From the NCBI RefSeq assembly GCF_030005555.1, contig NZ_JASCQG010000007.1:1-64000 (forward strand): DNA of 64,000 nt. The letters run 5' to 3'. The DNA is from Empedobacter sedimenti (GTDB taxonomy: Bacteria > Bacteroidota > Bacteroidia > Flavobacteriales > Weeksellaceae). The notes below the pieces were generated by a model. It made no database searches. It saw nothing but the letters and a program-made list of their open reading frames with translations, and had not been told where the DNA came from. Shown here in pieces: positions 16,658 through 27,200 of this stretch (its first letter is position 1; each line of letters begins with the position of its first letter). The translations under genes and the position numbers were made by a program.

Positions 16658-18778
16658 ATGAAAAAATATACTTGTCCTATGCACCCACAGGTGCTAAAAG
16701 ACGAACCGGGCAAATGCCCGCTCTGTGGCATGGCATTGGTTCCCGTTGGCGGTGCGTCAGTTTCTCATGAACACACATCAGAACATGGGCATTCCGGGCA
16801 TTCTCAACATGGCCATGCTGACGAAAACTTTAATAAACATGAGGGACATCATACAGGTGATTTCCTCACTCGTTTTTGGATAAGCCTTGTCATTACAATC
16901 CCTATACTGCTCCTGTCGCACATGATACAGCAATGGTTAGGTTTCTCGCTTGCTTTCAATGGCGATAAATATGTGTTGCTGGCATTGGGTACGGTGATTT
17001 ATTGCTATGGAGGCTTACCATTCCTAAAGGGAATGATTGGCGAGGTGAAAGCCAAAGCCATAGGGATGATGACACTTGTTGCTATCGCCATATCCGTAGC
17101 CTATGTCTATTCCGTAGCCGTTGTATTTGGCTTGCAGGGTATGGATTTCTTTTGGGAACTGGCAACCCTAATTGACATCATGCTGTTAGGGCATTGGCTG
17201 GAAATGCGTTCCCAAATGGCTGCTTCACGGGCATTACAGTCATTGGTAGCGTTACTGCCCAACGATGTTACCGTGGAACGAGGCGGAGAAGCTGTAAAGA
17301 TAAAGCTCGAAGACCTGCAAAGCGGTGAAACGGCTATCATAAAACCGGGTGAAAAAATTCCAGCCGACGGATTGGTTCTGGATGGGCTTTCATATATCAA
17401 CGAGAGTATGCTTACCGGAGAAAGTGTTCCCGTAAAAAAGGAAAAGGACTGAAAGGTCATCGCAGGCTCTATCAATGGCGATGGTGCGCTGAAAGTTAAG
17501 GTAACAGCCGTTGGAAAAGACAGCTACCTGAACAGGGTTATCAATCTTGTGCAGGAGGCACAAGCTACTAAGTCCAATACGCAAAACCTTGCGGACAAAG
17601 TTGCCAAATGGCTCACCTTTATTGCCATTGCCGTGGGCATAGGCACATTTGCCTATTGGTATGCAAGCAGTGGAGATATTGCCTTTGCGCTTGAAAGAAT
17701 GGTGACGGTAATGGTAACGGCCTGCCCGCACGCATTGGGCGTGGCTATCCCGTTGGTGGTCGCCATTTCCACAACGCTATCGGCGACCAATGGTCTGCTC
17801 ATCCGCAACCGCACAGCATTTGAAACCACCCGTAAGCTATCTACCATCATTTTTGACAAAACCGGAACGCTCACCAAAGGTTCCCATGCCGTGGAAAAGG
17901 TTATTCCCTTTACGGACGAATACAATGCCGATGCAGTTATCCAGTATGCTGCCGCAGTACAGCAAAATTCGGAACACCATATCGCAAAAGGCATTATGGC
18001 TACATTGAAAGAAAAGAGGCTTGCGTTATGGAAGTCTGAAAACTTTAGCTATATGCAGGGTATAGGTGTAAAAGGTGTTGTAAACGGAAAGAGTGTTGTA
18101 GCTGGTGGCCCGAATTACTTCACCGAAAACCACCTTTCTTTGCCGGAAATTCCAACCGAAATTAATCAGGAAGCCGAAACAGTAAACTTTGTTCTCATTG
18201 ATGACCGGGTAATCGGCCTCATTACTTTGGCAGACAGCATCCGTGAGGGGTCGGCACAGGCGATTGAGGAACTCAAAAAAATGGGCATCAAGTCCTTTCT
18301 GCTCACGGGGGATAACGACAGGATTGCTGCTGCCGTAGCCGGAAAATTGGGTATGGACGGGTATTTGGCCAATGTGCTTCCGCATAACAAGCAGGAGAAA
18401 GTAAAGGAGTTTCAGGCAAAAGGCGAAATCGTAGCAATGACTGGTGATGGTGTAAATGATGCACCTGCACTGGCACAGGCAGATATTGGAATTGCCGTGG
18501 GTTCCGGTACGGACGTGGCTGCCGAAACAGCGGATATCATATTGGTAGACAGCGACCCGAGGGATGTGGTCAAACTGATTGACTTCGGCAAACTTACCTA
18601 CAAAAAGATGGTACAGAACCTGATATGGGCGGTTGGCTACAACGTGGTGGCAATACCGCTTGCGGCAGGCGTACTCTATCCGAATTTTGTTTTAAGTCCC
18701 GCTATGGGTGCTGTGCTGATGAGTGTAAGCACCATTGTAGTGGCTATTAACGCAAGTTTTTTAAAAATCAAAAAATAA
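16658..18778 (+). pseudogene. CPH-type copper/silver P-type ATPase (CopB-like), interrupted by in-frame TGA
   Basis: The full frame is 706 codons. It begins with a heavy-metal-binding zinc-ribbon-like motif (C6-PMHP ... C20-x2-C23-GM) and a long His-rich linker. The membrane metal site is CPH (TACPHALGVAIPLV, Cys about 356), the P1B-3 CopB signature. Phosphorylation is at about D400 (DKTGT), with the hinge TGDGVNDAPAL. Codon 265 is TGA (17450-17452) in the actuator domain, between VKKEKD and KVIAGSING. The frame is otherwise intact. Upstream it encodes 264 residues; a 409-residue part could restart at GTG 17549. Neither piece alone should transport. Selenocysteine is implausible at this site. 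Confidence 0.85.
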
Positions 18779-18784
18779 ATAAAA

Positions 18785-19450
18785 ATGAAAAATCTAACAT
18801 TATCAATCATTGCTGTTATCATGGCATTTGTAACAGTATCATGCAATCAGGCATCCAACAAAAACGAGCAGTCTTCAAGTGATACTGCTGTTGTATCACA
18901 AGAACAGTCAGCTTCCCAACCAAAAGAGGATGATACGGTAGCTGCGCCCGTTGTGAGTGAAACTCCGAGCGGTCAGGAAGCAAAAGCAACAGGAAAAGAA
19001 GAAGCAAAAAACTTTTCTATTGCGCCCATAGTTACCGATTATCTGTCCTTAAAGAACGCCCTTGTTTCGGACGATGACAAAGCTGCCGCCAGTTCAGGGA
19101 AAAAGCTGTTAGCTACCCTGAATAAAGTGGACATGAAAGCCGTTCCTGCTGATAAGCACAAAAAGTACATGGACATAGCGGACGATGCTAAAGAACACGC
19201 AGAACATATCGGGGAAAATGTTGGCAACATTCACCACCAGCGGGAACATTTAGCCTCGCTTGGCGAAGATTTGAAAGACCTAATTGATTTGTTCGGTACA
19301 TCGCAAACATTGTATCAAGACCATTGCCCGATGTTCAATGACGGTAAGGGTGCTGTTTGGTTTAGCGAAAACAAGGAAATCAAAAACCCTTACTACGGTT
19401 CTAAAATGCTGACCTGCGGTAAGGTGGAAAAAACAATTAACAGCAAATAA
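18785..19450 (+). CDS. DUF3347 lipoprotein
   Basis: The 221-residue protein has a lipoprotein signal (MAFVTVSC, lipobox Cys about 20) and a low-complexity Ser/Glu/Ala linker to about residue 78. A DUF3347 domain follows, with HCPMFNDGKGAVWFS and NPYYGSKMLTCGK. It resembles the C-terminal domain of the 15444 gene product but lacks the HMA domain. It begins 6 bp after the CPH ATPase and is followed 11 bp later by the DUF305 gene. The protein should be anchored at the inner or outer membrane and probably binds copper; this is a family-level inference. Confidence 0.8.
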   Translation: MKNLTLSIIAVIMAFVTVSCNQASNKNEQSSSDTAVVSQEQSASQPKEDDTVAAPVVSETPSGQEAKATGKEEAKNFSIAPIVTDYLSLKNALVSDDDKAAASSGKKLLATLNKVDMKAVPADKHKKYMDIADDAKEHAEHIGENVGNIHHQREHLASLGEDLKDLIDLFGTSQTLYQDHCPMFNDGKGAVWFSENKEIKNPYYGSKMLTCGKVEKTINSK

Positions 19451-19461
19451 AATTCAGGGTT

Positions 19462-19986
19462 ATGGAAAATATGCAAAACAGTCACCATGCGGGTCATTCC
19501 TCGGAGCATGGCACGCACAATACAAAACATGCTTCGGCCATGTACAAACGCTTTGCGGTGATGGCTGTCGCAATGTTCGCAGTGATGTATTTTATCATGT
19601 ACGCCATGATTGACGGGTGGCAGAACCTGATACCCAATATCAACAATTTGTACATGACCCTGCTGATGACCTCGGCAATGCTGCTTATCGAATTAGCGAT
19701 AATGAAAGTAATGTACCCCAACAGGAAGATGAATTGGGCGATAGCCATCATCTCGGTTGCTGTTGGCATCTTTTCATGGTTTGGTATCAGGGAACAAATC
19801 AATGTCGGGGACAAGCAGTTTGCAAAGGGTATGATACCCCATCACGCAGCAGCCATATTGATGTCCGAAAAGGCACACCTGACCGACCCGGAACTGATAG
19901 AGCTGCAAAAAAATATACTTAAAACCCAAGCGGAAGAAATTGAACTAATGAAGCGCAAGCTAAAAGAGTTTGAAGAAAGTAAATAA
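19462..19986 (+). CDS. DUF305 membrane protein
   Basis: The 174-residue product has a His-rich N-terminus (HHAGHSSEHGTHNTKH) and three membrane helices (about residues 28-50, 60-80 and 88-108). It ends in a DUF305 segment with KGMIPHHAAAILMSEKA and a basic amphipathic tail. DUF305 proteins are ferritin-like helical proteins common in copper and silver resistance clusters. The membrane-anchored form here is typical of Bacteroidota. It shares the short spacing of the copper operon. Confidence 0.82.
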   Translation: MENMQNSHHAGHSSEHGTHNTKHASAMYKRFAVMAVAMFAVMYFIMYAMIDGWQNLIPNINNLYMTLLMTSAMLLIELAIMKVMYPNRKMNWAIAIISVAVGIFSWFGIREQINVGDKQFAKGMIPHHAAAILMSEKAHLTDPELIELQKNILKTQAEEIELMKRKLKEFEESK

Positions 19987-20012
19987 TAAAATTTAAAAAA
20001 ACAAGTTTGGAC

Positions 20013-20429
20013 ATGAACAAAATAATAATTGGCTTTATTTCCTTATCAGCCCTGCTATTCACCGCTTGCGGACAGGTAGGGTCAAATAAGGATGAAGCGA
20101 CACAGCATTCGCAGGCAACTCCGGAAAGCCACGGGCATAGTAACCAAATAGGTGAATTGGTTCCATCGGATGAAGTCTGCATGGTCAACGATGCCTATAT
20201 GGGCAAAAAGCAGTTTGAAGTAAAATTTGATGGTAAAACCTATTACGGATGTTGCGAAATGTGTAAGGAACGTATTCCAAAAGATGCGACCGTGCGGATG
20301 GCGATAGACCCCTATTCCCATAAGCAGGTAGACAAAGCTAATGCGGTGATTGCTGTGACAGGAAATAACGGTGAAGTTTCTTATTTTGAAAACAAGGAGA
20401 ATTATGCCAAGTATGTGAAAAAACAGTAG
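20013..20429 (+). CDS. TRASH/YHS-like metal-binding lipoprotein
   Basis: From the ATG at 20013 the protein has 138 residues. It has a lipobox (LLFTAC, Cys about 19), a His-containing linker, and a treble-clef-like motif: one Cys in DEVCMVND, then YYGCCEMCKERIP about 25 residues later. The C-x~20-C-x3-C spacing is typical of TRASH/YHS metal-binding domains. The C-terminal half (DPYSHKQVDKANAVI) resembles NosL-like proteins. It is likely a periplasmic copper handler. A TTG two codons upstream (20007) is possible but less likely. Confidence 0.65.
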   Translation: MNKIIIGFISLSALLFTACGQVGSNKDEATQHSQATPESHGHSNQIGELVPSDEVCMVNDAYMGKKQFEVKFDGKTYYGCCEMCKERIPKDATVRMAIDPYSHKQVDKANAVIAVTGNNGEVSYFENKENYAKYVKKQ

Positions 20430-20461
20430 ACACAAAAAGATGAAGCCACAATAAAATAATT

Positions 20462-20917
20462 ATGACCATAAAGAAGAAAATCATATTGGGGCTGGCTGTC
20501 GTCCTGATTGCCATACAGTTCTTTCAGCCCTTACGGAACCAGGCGGTTGAAGTGCCAGCCACCCATATCGAAAGGGTGTACGCCGTACCCCAAAATGTAA
20601 AGGCTATCCTTGTTCAGTCCTGTTATGACTGCCATAGCAACAATACCCATTATCCGTGGTACAGCCGTATCCAGCCCGGCGCATGGTACATGGCAGAGCA
20701 TATAAAAAAGGGGAAAGAGGAACTCAACTTTAGCGAATTTGGCGACTATTCTGTCCGCAGGCAGCGAAACAAGTTCAGGGCTATGGCCGGGCAGGTTAAG
20801 GACGGGGAAATGCCGTTGTCATCATACACACTAATTCATCGCAATGCAGTATTGTCACCGGAGGATAAGCAGGTTTTGATAGCGTGGTTTAGCACAATGG
20901 AAGACAGCATTAAATAA
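20462..20917 (+). CDS. Haem-binding domain protein
   Basis: The 151-residue product has one N-terminal membrane anchor or signal (residues 6-24), then the Haem_bd pattern: SCYDCHSNNTHYPWYSRIQP, with C-x2-CH for covalent haem, and a conserved GEMPLSSYTLIHRNAVLSPEDKQVLIAWF tail. The family is a small c-type cytochrome-like periplasmic protein. Its place before the multicopper oxidase suggests an electron-transfer partner or redox sensor, which is inference. Confidence 0.82.
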   Translation: MTIKKKIILGLAVVLIAIQFFQPLRNQAVEVPATHIERVYAVPQNVKAILVQSCYDCHSNNTHYPWYSRIQPGAWYMAEHIKKGKEELNFSEFGDYSVRRQRNKFRAMAGQVKDGEMPLSSYTLIHRNAVLSPEDKQVLIAWFSTMEDSIK

Positions 20918-20930
20918 AATTTTTCAAATC

Positions 20931-23204
20931 ATGAACAGATATAATAAAATACCTATAAGAATTTTGCAAACAGTGCTGATACTGCTTTGCACGCAAACGC
21001 TGTTTGCACAGAGAGTGGTGCATTACGAGCTGTATGTAAAAGATACGCTTGTCAACTATGCAGGTAAGCAAAAAAGGGCAATTGCCGTAAACGGGCAAAT
21101 CCCCATGCCCACCCTTACCTTTACCGAGGGCGACACTGCCGAAATAGTGGTGCACAACCAATTGAAAGAAAGCACATCACTTCACTGGCATGGTGTGTTC
21201 CTGCCCAATAAAGAAGACGGTGTGCCCTGGCTTACACAAAAACCCATCGCACCGGGCACAACCTACACCTACCGTTTTCCGATTATCCAGCATGGTACGC
21301 ACTGGTACCATTCCCACTCAGGATTGCAGGAGCAGATTGGCATGTACGGAAGTTTTATCATGAAGAAAAGAAGCGATGATAAGACATTCAGAAAAGGAAT
21401 TGACGATTTGCCGACCGTTCCAATTATTTTAAGTGAGTGGACAAATCTTAACCCCGATAATATCAACCGTATGCTACACAATGCAAATGATTGGGCGGCC
21501 ATTAAGAAAGGCGCAACACAATCATATGTTGAAGCTATAAAGGAGGGAAAATTAGGGGTAAAGGTAAAAAACGAGTGGAAGCGGATGCTGGCGATGGATG
21601 TCAGTGACGTTTACTATGATAAAATCCTAATAAATGGTAGCCATAGCACCGATTTGAAAACAATTGATGGTAAAAAGCTAAAAGCAGGCGACAAAGTCAG
21701 ATTGCGTGTTTCCAATGGAGGGGCGTCTTCATATTTCTGGCTACGGTATGCTGGAGGAAAAATTACAGTAGTAGCGAATGATGGGAATGATGTTGAGCCT
21801 GTAGAGGTGGACAGGTTAATCATTGCCGTTTCTGAAACTTACGATATTGTAGTGACTATCCCTCAAGATGGTTTGGCTTACGAGTTCTTAGCAACAACCG
21901 AAGACAGGACACAATCTGCGAGTTACTTTATAGGTGATGGGGTCAAACAGCTTATTTCTCCACTCCCACGATTGAAGTATTTCGAGGGGATGAAGATGAT
22001 GAACGATATGATGAAAATGAATGGCGATTTGGACGATATGGGCATGAAGATGAGCCTTAACCAAATGGACATGAATGTAGTGATGTATCCCGAAATTACC
22101 GGAGATGCAACAAAAAAAGCAGACCACAGTAAGCATGAGGGTATGGATATGGATAACGACGCTAACCGTTACAACGCTAATGCCTTGGGAGACATCAAAA
22201 CATTAAATTATGCTATGTTGCAATCACCTTATAACACCTCTCTTCCAAATGATGCGCCTGTAAAAGAGTTGAAATTCACACTTACTGGCAACATGAACCG
22301 CTATGTATGGAGCATGGATAATAAAATACTTTCGGAAACTGACAAAATACCTGTAAAAAAAGGAGAAATTCTACGGATTACCATTTATAATAATTCAATG
22401 ATGCGGCATCCAATGCATCTTCACGGATTTGATTTCAGGGTGATAAACGGAAAAGGCGAAAAATCGCCGCTTAAAAATGTGTTGGATATCATGCCTATGG
22501 AAACAGATACCATTGAGTTTTTAGCAAATGAGGAAGGTGATTGGTTCTTTCATTGCCATATATTATATCACATGATGGCGGGAATGAACAGGGTCTTTGA
22601 AGTTGGAGACTACAATAACCCCTATCTACCCGACAAGGCAAAAGCCTATAAAGAATTGCAAAGAGAAAGTAATATGCCTCATTTTATGGCACAAAACGAT
22701 TTTGCAACCAATGGTAATGATGGAGAAGCTATGCTAATGAATGCACGCTACCAATTAGGAACAGAATGGCGTTTAGGCTATAATAGTATGCACGGTTATG
22801 AAGTAGAAACCCATTTAGGTAGATACATTGGAAAGATGCAATGGTTCATGCCCTTTGTAGGTTTTGATTACCGCTACCGTAAAATGGGAGAAGATGAACA
22901 CGAAAAGAACATATTTGGACAAACCAACAAGAAAGACACCCGCAGGGCGTTCAGTTTAGGGTTTATGTATACGTTACCTATGCTGGTCAATTTTCAGGCA
23001 GAAGTATATCATGATGGAATTGTGAGATTGCAGTTAATGCGTGAAGATATACCAATTTCAAAAAGACTAAGAGGTGGTTTTATGGTGAATACCGACTTAG
23101 AGTATATGGGAGAACTTAGGTATATCATTAATAAGAATATAGGTATACGTACCCACTATGATAGCGATATGGGCTTTGGTGTGGGGCTGGCATTGACTTA
23201 TTAA
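20931..23204 (+). CDS. Multicopper oxidase with a C-terminal outer-membrane-barrel-like domain
   Basis: The 757-residue product has a signal peptide (to about residue 26) and three cupredoxin domains with all copper-site motifs: HWHG, HWYHSHSG, HPMHLHG and FHCHILYHMMAGM. A Met-rich loop (about residues 350-385) resembles the Cu+-binding insert of CopA/CueO oxidases. After about residue 600 a further 150 residues (DGEAMLMNARYQLGTEWRLGY... MGFGVGLALTY) consist of alternating amphipathic strands ending in an aromatic residue, like the CopB barrel of the Pseudomonas pcoB/copB type. The gene thus appears to join a CopA-like oxidase to a CopB-like barrel. It ends the copper operon. Cu+ oxidation in the periplasm is expected. 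Confidence 0.88.
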   Translation: MNRYNKIPIRILQTVLILLCTQTLFAQRVVHYELYVKDTLVNYAGKQKRAIAVNGQIPMPTLTFTEGDTAEIVVHNQLKESTSLHWHGVFLPNKEDGVPWLTQKPIAPGTTYTYRFPIIQHGTHWYHSHSGLQEQIGMYGSFIMKKRSDDKTFRKGIDDLPTVPIILSEWTNLNPDNINRMLHNANDWAAIKKGATQSYVEAIKEGKLGVKVKNEWKRMLAMDVSDVYYDKILINGSHSTDLKTIDGKKLKAGDKVRLRVSNGGASSYFWLRYAGGKITVVANDGNDVEPVEVDRLIIAVSETYDIVVTIPQDGLAYEFLATTEDRTQSASYFIGDGVKQLISPLPRLKYFEGMKMMNDMMKMNGDLDDMGMKMSLNQMDMNVVMYPEITGDATKKADHSKHEGMDMDNDANRYNANALGDIKTLNYAMLQSPYNTSLPNDAPVKELKFTLTGNMNRYVWSMDNKILSETDKIPVKKGEILRITIYNNSMMRHPMHLHGFDFRVINGKGEKSPLKNVLDIMPMETDTIEFLANEEGDWFFHCHILYHMMAGMNRVFEVGDYNNPYLPDKAKAYKELQRESNMPHFMAQNDFATNGNDGEAMLMNARYQLGTEWRLGYNSMHGYEVETHLGRYIGKMQWFMPFVGFDYRYRKMGEDEHEKNIFGQTNKKDTRRAFSLGFMYTLPMLVNFQAEVYHDGIVRLQLMREDIPISKRLRGGFMVNTDLEYMGELRYIINKNIGIRTHYDSDMGFGVGLALTY

Positions 23205-23216
23205 AATTAAATAACT

Positions 23217-23317
23217 AAGGGTTGTAAACTGCATAACCGTAAAAAAATATCGGTAAAAAAAAGGAGGTGATGCAGGTGTAATTCGCAAAGACTAACCTGC
23301 ATCATACTACAACCCTT
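23217..23317. repeat. Nested inverted repeats after the copper operon
   Basis: AAGGGTTGTA (23217-23226) is an exact inverted copy of TACAACCCTT (23308-23317). Inside it TGATGCAGGT (23268-23277) is an exact inverted copy of ACCTGCATCA (23295-23304). The whole can fold as a long stem with an inner hairpin. It has no clear T-run. It could be a processed 3' end, a terminator, or an old recombination site before RteC copy 2. Confidence 0.6.
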
Positions 23318-23456
23318 TAAAGTATGCAACAAAAATCTATCTATCGTTCCATCATCAATACGGTAGAGGTTGAATTTTTTTAAGCAGTAATTGCATCATA
23401 AGCTAATACGAACAGTGTTAGCTTTTCTGTATTAACCAATAATATATTACATCAAA

Positions 23457-24278
23457 ATGAAGCGAATGGATAAATTTTACAATGAAACATATCTTAAATT
23501 GGAAACTGCAATCCAGGAACTGGAGATTGAAACCGACTGCCCCATAAAAAGAATTGAAGCCGTTATACACCATATCATACAAAGCCTTGCCGACTTAAAG
23601 GACTTTGTACTGAAAAATGACTTTAAGAATATGGAAGAAGAAATCCATTTTTTCAAGTATCAGAAACCTGTTATTGTTTCAAAGCTCATCTACTACAATG
23701 CCATCTATAAAATCGAAACAAGAAGACCCTACGGGAACAAGCGTACCAAGAAATATTTTACCAAAGAACTGAAAAAGCTAAAAAGGTTCTTTGAAAACAA
23801 CCTTGATTTTTACAAGTATTACCGCAGCAATAATTCTTTCGTTGACGAAAAATTCTTTGTGCGTGGCAAGCACGATATAAGGCTGTGGTTAGACACATTT
23901 TATTTTGAAGCAGACCATCGTTTTTCTACTTCACACGATTATAAGGTTGCCAAGATTATTGCCAATGACCTGATACAAGTTTATTTGGAAGACAGGCTCA
24001 ATAACATCAATGTGAAAAGGGGTTCGGACAATTCATTGAAATGGACGGCAAGTAAAACGGCACTGACGGAACTCATATATGCACTGTACTCCCACGGTGT
24101 ATTTAACAATGGGAATACAGACATAAAATTGATAGCTAAAACTTTTGAAGAAGCCTTTAATATTGAGTTAGGCGATTTTTACCACACGTTTATGGAACTG
24201 AAAGCCCGTAAGATAAACCGAACCAAATTCCTTGACAGCCTGTGTGAAGCCCTAATAAAAAAAATGGACGAAAAGTAA
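23457..24278 (+). CDS. RteC domain-containing protein (copy 2)
   Basis: The 273-residue protein (269 if started at the ATG at 23469, which aligns with copy 1) is nearly identical to the RteC protein at 10407-11231 through the core. The N-terminal 60 residues have diverged (LKLETAIQELEIETDCPIKR versus the copy 1 sequence). It ends 6 bp before the stop of the convergent helicase gene. Duplicate RteC genes with diverged N-termini may respond to different partners, or mark two rounds of cargo gain. Confidence 0.88.
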   Translation: MKRMDKFYNETYLKLETAIQELEIETDCPIKRIEAVIHHIIQSLADLKDFVLKNDFKNMEEEIHFFKYQKPVIVSKLIYYNAIYKIETRRPYGNKRTKKYFTKELKKLKRFFENNLDFYKYYRSNNSFVDEKFFVRGKHDIRLWLDTFYFEADHRFSTSHDYKVAKIIANDLIQVYLEDRLNNINVKRGSDNSLKWTASKTALTELIYALYSHGVFNNGNTDIKLIAKTFEEAFNIELGDFYHTFMELKARKINRTKFLDSLCEALIKKMDEK

Positions 24279-24284
24279 CGACTA

Positions 24285-27200
24285 TTATAATACGCCACGA
24301 GGTGAATGAACGCCTTTTGTCCGTATAATGCTTTCCTGCACCTTTGGGGCTTCATTCTGCTTTTCTGCCTGCTCCGAAGCATCTTGTTTGGTTTCCGGCG
24401 TAATAGATAGCTGTATCTTTCTTTCTACGGCAGCCAGTTCCGTTTTAAGCTCACTCAATCGACTTTCCTTAGCCCAAGTACCGTTAACCACTTCCTGAAG
24501 TATCGGCAGGTCTTTTTGTATTTCAGCGATTTTCTCCTGCTCCTGCTTCACAAAGCCCGGCAGTTTTTCCAAAGCCCTTAAAAAATTCATTGCGGCGGTT
24601 TCGGGGTCTTTTGCCATCAGACCGTTATTGTAGGTGTACTTGATATTGCCCTCGCCAGTTATAAAAAATCTATTGACCCTTTCGAGTGTTGAATTATCCT
24701 TTGGAAGTTCTGTTTTAACCAATAATTGAAACCCGTAGAGGTTGCCTATTTCACGATAGTCGCCTGCCGTGCGGGCTTTGTTCGCAATCTCGTTCAGTTT
24801 TGCGCCTATTTGTTTCGGATTTGCATTGGGCGGCAAGCCATCTAACAGCACAGGGTTTTCGATTGTACCGTCCGAACGCTTTTGCAGGCGTTGCTGTAAG
24901 TTTTCCCAGTCGGTACTCATCCGGCTCAAACGGGATTGAGTGCTTTGCAACATTTCCATATAATCCTGTACCTTAAATTTGGCACTGGATTTAGAGCGGT
25001 TGAACGCCTGCTTTTCGCTTTCCAGTCCGGCAATCTGTTTTTCCAGTTTGGCTTTATCCAACAGGTCTGTATTTCCTGACAGGATTGCCACATATTCCGA
25101 AAAGTTCATTCCCGATTTTTCGTCCATACTTCCCTCGTCAATCGTTCTTTTGGTCAGGTTGTTAGTCTTTAACTGGTCGATGAAAAGCTGCTTATTATAC
25201 AGCAGGTTGAATTTGTAACTGTCCAACGATTTTTCAACTGCATAGATAATCACAGCAACTTTATTATCGGCAAAGAATTTGGCAATCTCATTGCCTTTTC
25301 TGATTGCCCGCCCGTCCCTTTGGGCAAGGTCAGACGGTCGCCACGGTGTATCTAAATGATGAACGGCAACAGCTCTTTTCTGTGCGTTTACGCCAGTTCC
25401 GAGCATACTTGTAGAACCGAACAGTACACGGATTTTGCCCTCGTTCATTCCGTTGATAAGTTCCTTACGTTGCTTATCATTTTTCGCTTCCTGAATAAAC
25501 CTTACTTCGTGCGCAGGTATGCCGTGGTCCTCCACGAGTTTGCGTTTTATTTCGGAGTACACGTTCCATTCGCCGGGCTTGTAGGTTCCCAAATCGGAGA
25601 AAACGAACTGCGTTCCTTTCTGTGCGTTGAACTGGTTGTAATACTTGGCGATATTTACCGCACAATGCGAAGCCTTGTTGTCGGGATGGTCGTCGTATAT
25701 ACCACTTACCATACGCATATCGAGCGACATCTTACGGGCATAGTCCGTCGCAATGAGCATCTTTGCTTTTTCTTCCCTTTGCGATAATGGTTCTCTACCG
25801 AGCAAAGTAGCATCGCCCGTTTTGGCAAACTGCATCAGGCTTTGGATAAAGGCTTCTTGGTCGGGCGTTGGCGGTATGTTGTACAATACCTCGTTCTTAG
25901 TGGGGCGGTCAATACCAATATCCTTAGCCGTTCTGTAATCCGTGATTTCAGAATAGAACTGTGCCAGTTCCGGCACTTTGATAAAGTAGCGGAAACGCTC
26001 TTTTGCTACAATATTGTTAGCTACCGAAAATTCATAATCGGTCGTTTTCCGTGCATAGATAGCTGCCCACGCATCAAAGGAATGAATACCCTGTTTTTCC
26101 AATGCACGGGGGCGCAGGTATTTAAACAGCAGGTACAATTCCGTTAATGAATTGCTGATGGTTGTACCCGAAAGAAAGGTTGCACCCATATCCGCATTGG
26201 TACGCTCCTGAATGGTGCGGATTGCAAACAGCAGGTTCAGTGCCTTTTGGCTGCCGTCCACGTTCCCCAGTCCGGCAACCCGTGTATGACGGGTGTTGAA
26301 CATCAGGTTTTTGAACTGGTGGCTTTCGTCCACAAACAAATGGTCTATGCCCATCATCTTAAAGTCCACAATATCATCCTTACGGTTTTCAATATCGTGT
26401 TGCAGCGTTTTCAGCTTTACTTCAAGATTTTCTTTCCGCTTGATTACCCCGGCGAGCATTCCCCTTGTCACTTCCTTGCCCTGCGATTTCAGGGCATCGA
26501 GATTGCGCTCTACGCTGTCCAGTTCTATTTCGAGGATTTCCTTTTGTATTTCGGGCGATTGCGGTATCATTCCGAACTGGTCGTGCGTAAGTATCACGCA
26601 ATCCCAATCATTATTTTTAATATCCCCGAAAATCCGCAGGCGTTTTTTCGGCGTAAAATCATCAATACCCGGATAAAGGATTTTGGCGTGTGGATAGGCT
26701 TTACGGTAGTCTTCGGCAATGGCAGGTATATTTGCTTTCAGCCCGATAATCATCGGCTTATGGGCTAATCCCAAACGCTTCATTTCCTGCGCTGCGGTAC
26801 ACATTATCAGCGTTTTTCCTGCGCCTACTTCGTGGTCGCAGATAGCACCGTTGTTCAGCTTTATCATCCAAACGGTGTCCTTTTGACTTGAATACAGGTC
26901 TTCAATGCCTGCTCCCTTGCGGTCTAATCCCGGAAATTCCTGATGGCTTCCGTCATAGTTTGGGCGAACGAAACAATTAAAGGTATCGTTGTACTGGTCG
27001 GTCAGCCTGTTTTTAAACTCATCGTTCTGTGCGTGTAGCCAGTCGGTAAAGGCGGTACGGATTTCGTCAATCTTGGTGTTCGCCATTTGTATGGCTTCCA
27101 TATCCCGTACTTTAACCTCTTGGTCGCCAACCATTACTTTTTTGGTAATATCAGGCGTGGTATTGACAAGGGCGTGTTTAAGCAGGGCAATACCGTCAAA

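Noticed and set aside
17450-17452. TGA as a selenocysteine codon in the CPH ATPase
   Set aside because: The site is a variable loop of the actuator domain with no redox motif, and nothing like a SECIS hairpin is evident after it. A nonsense mutation is simpler.
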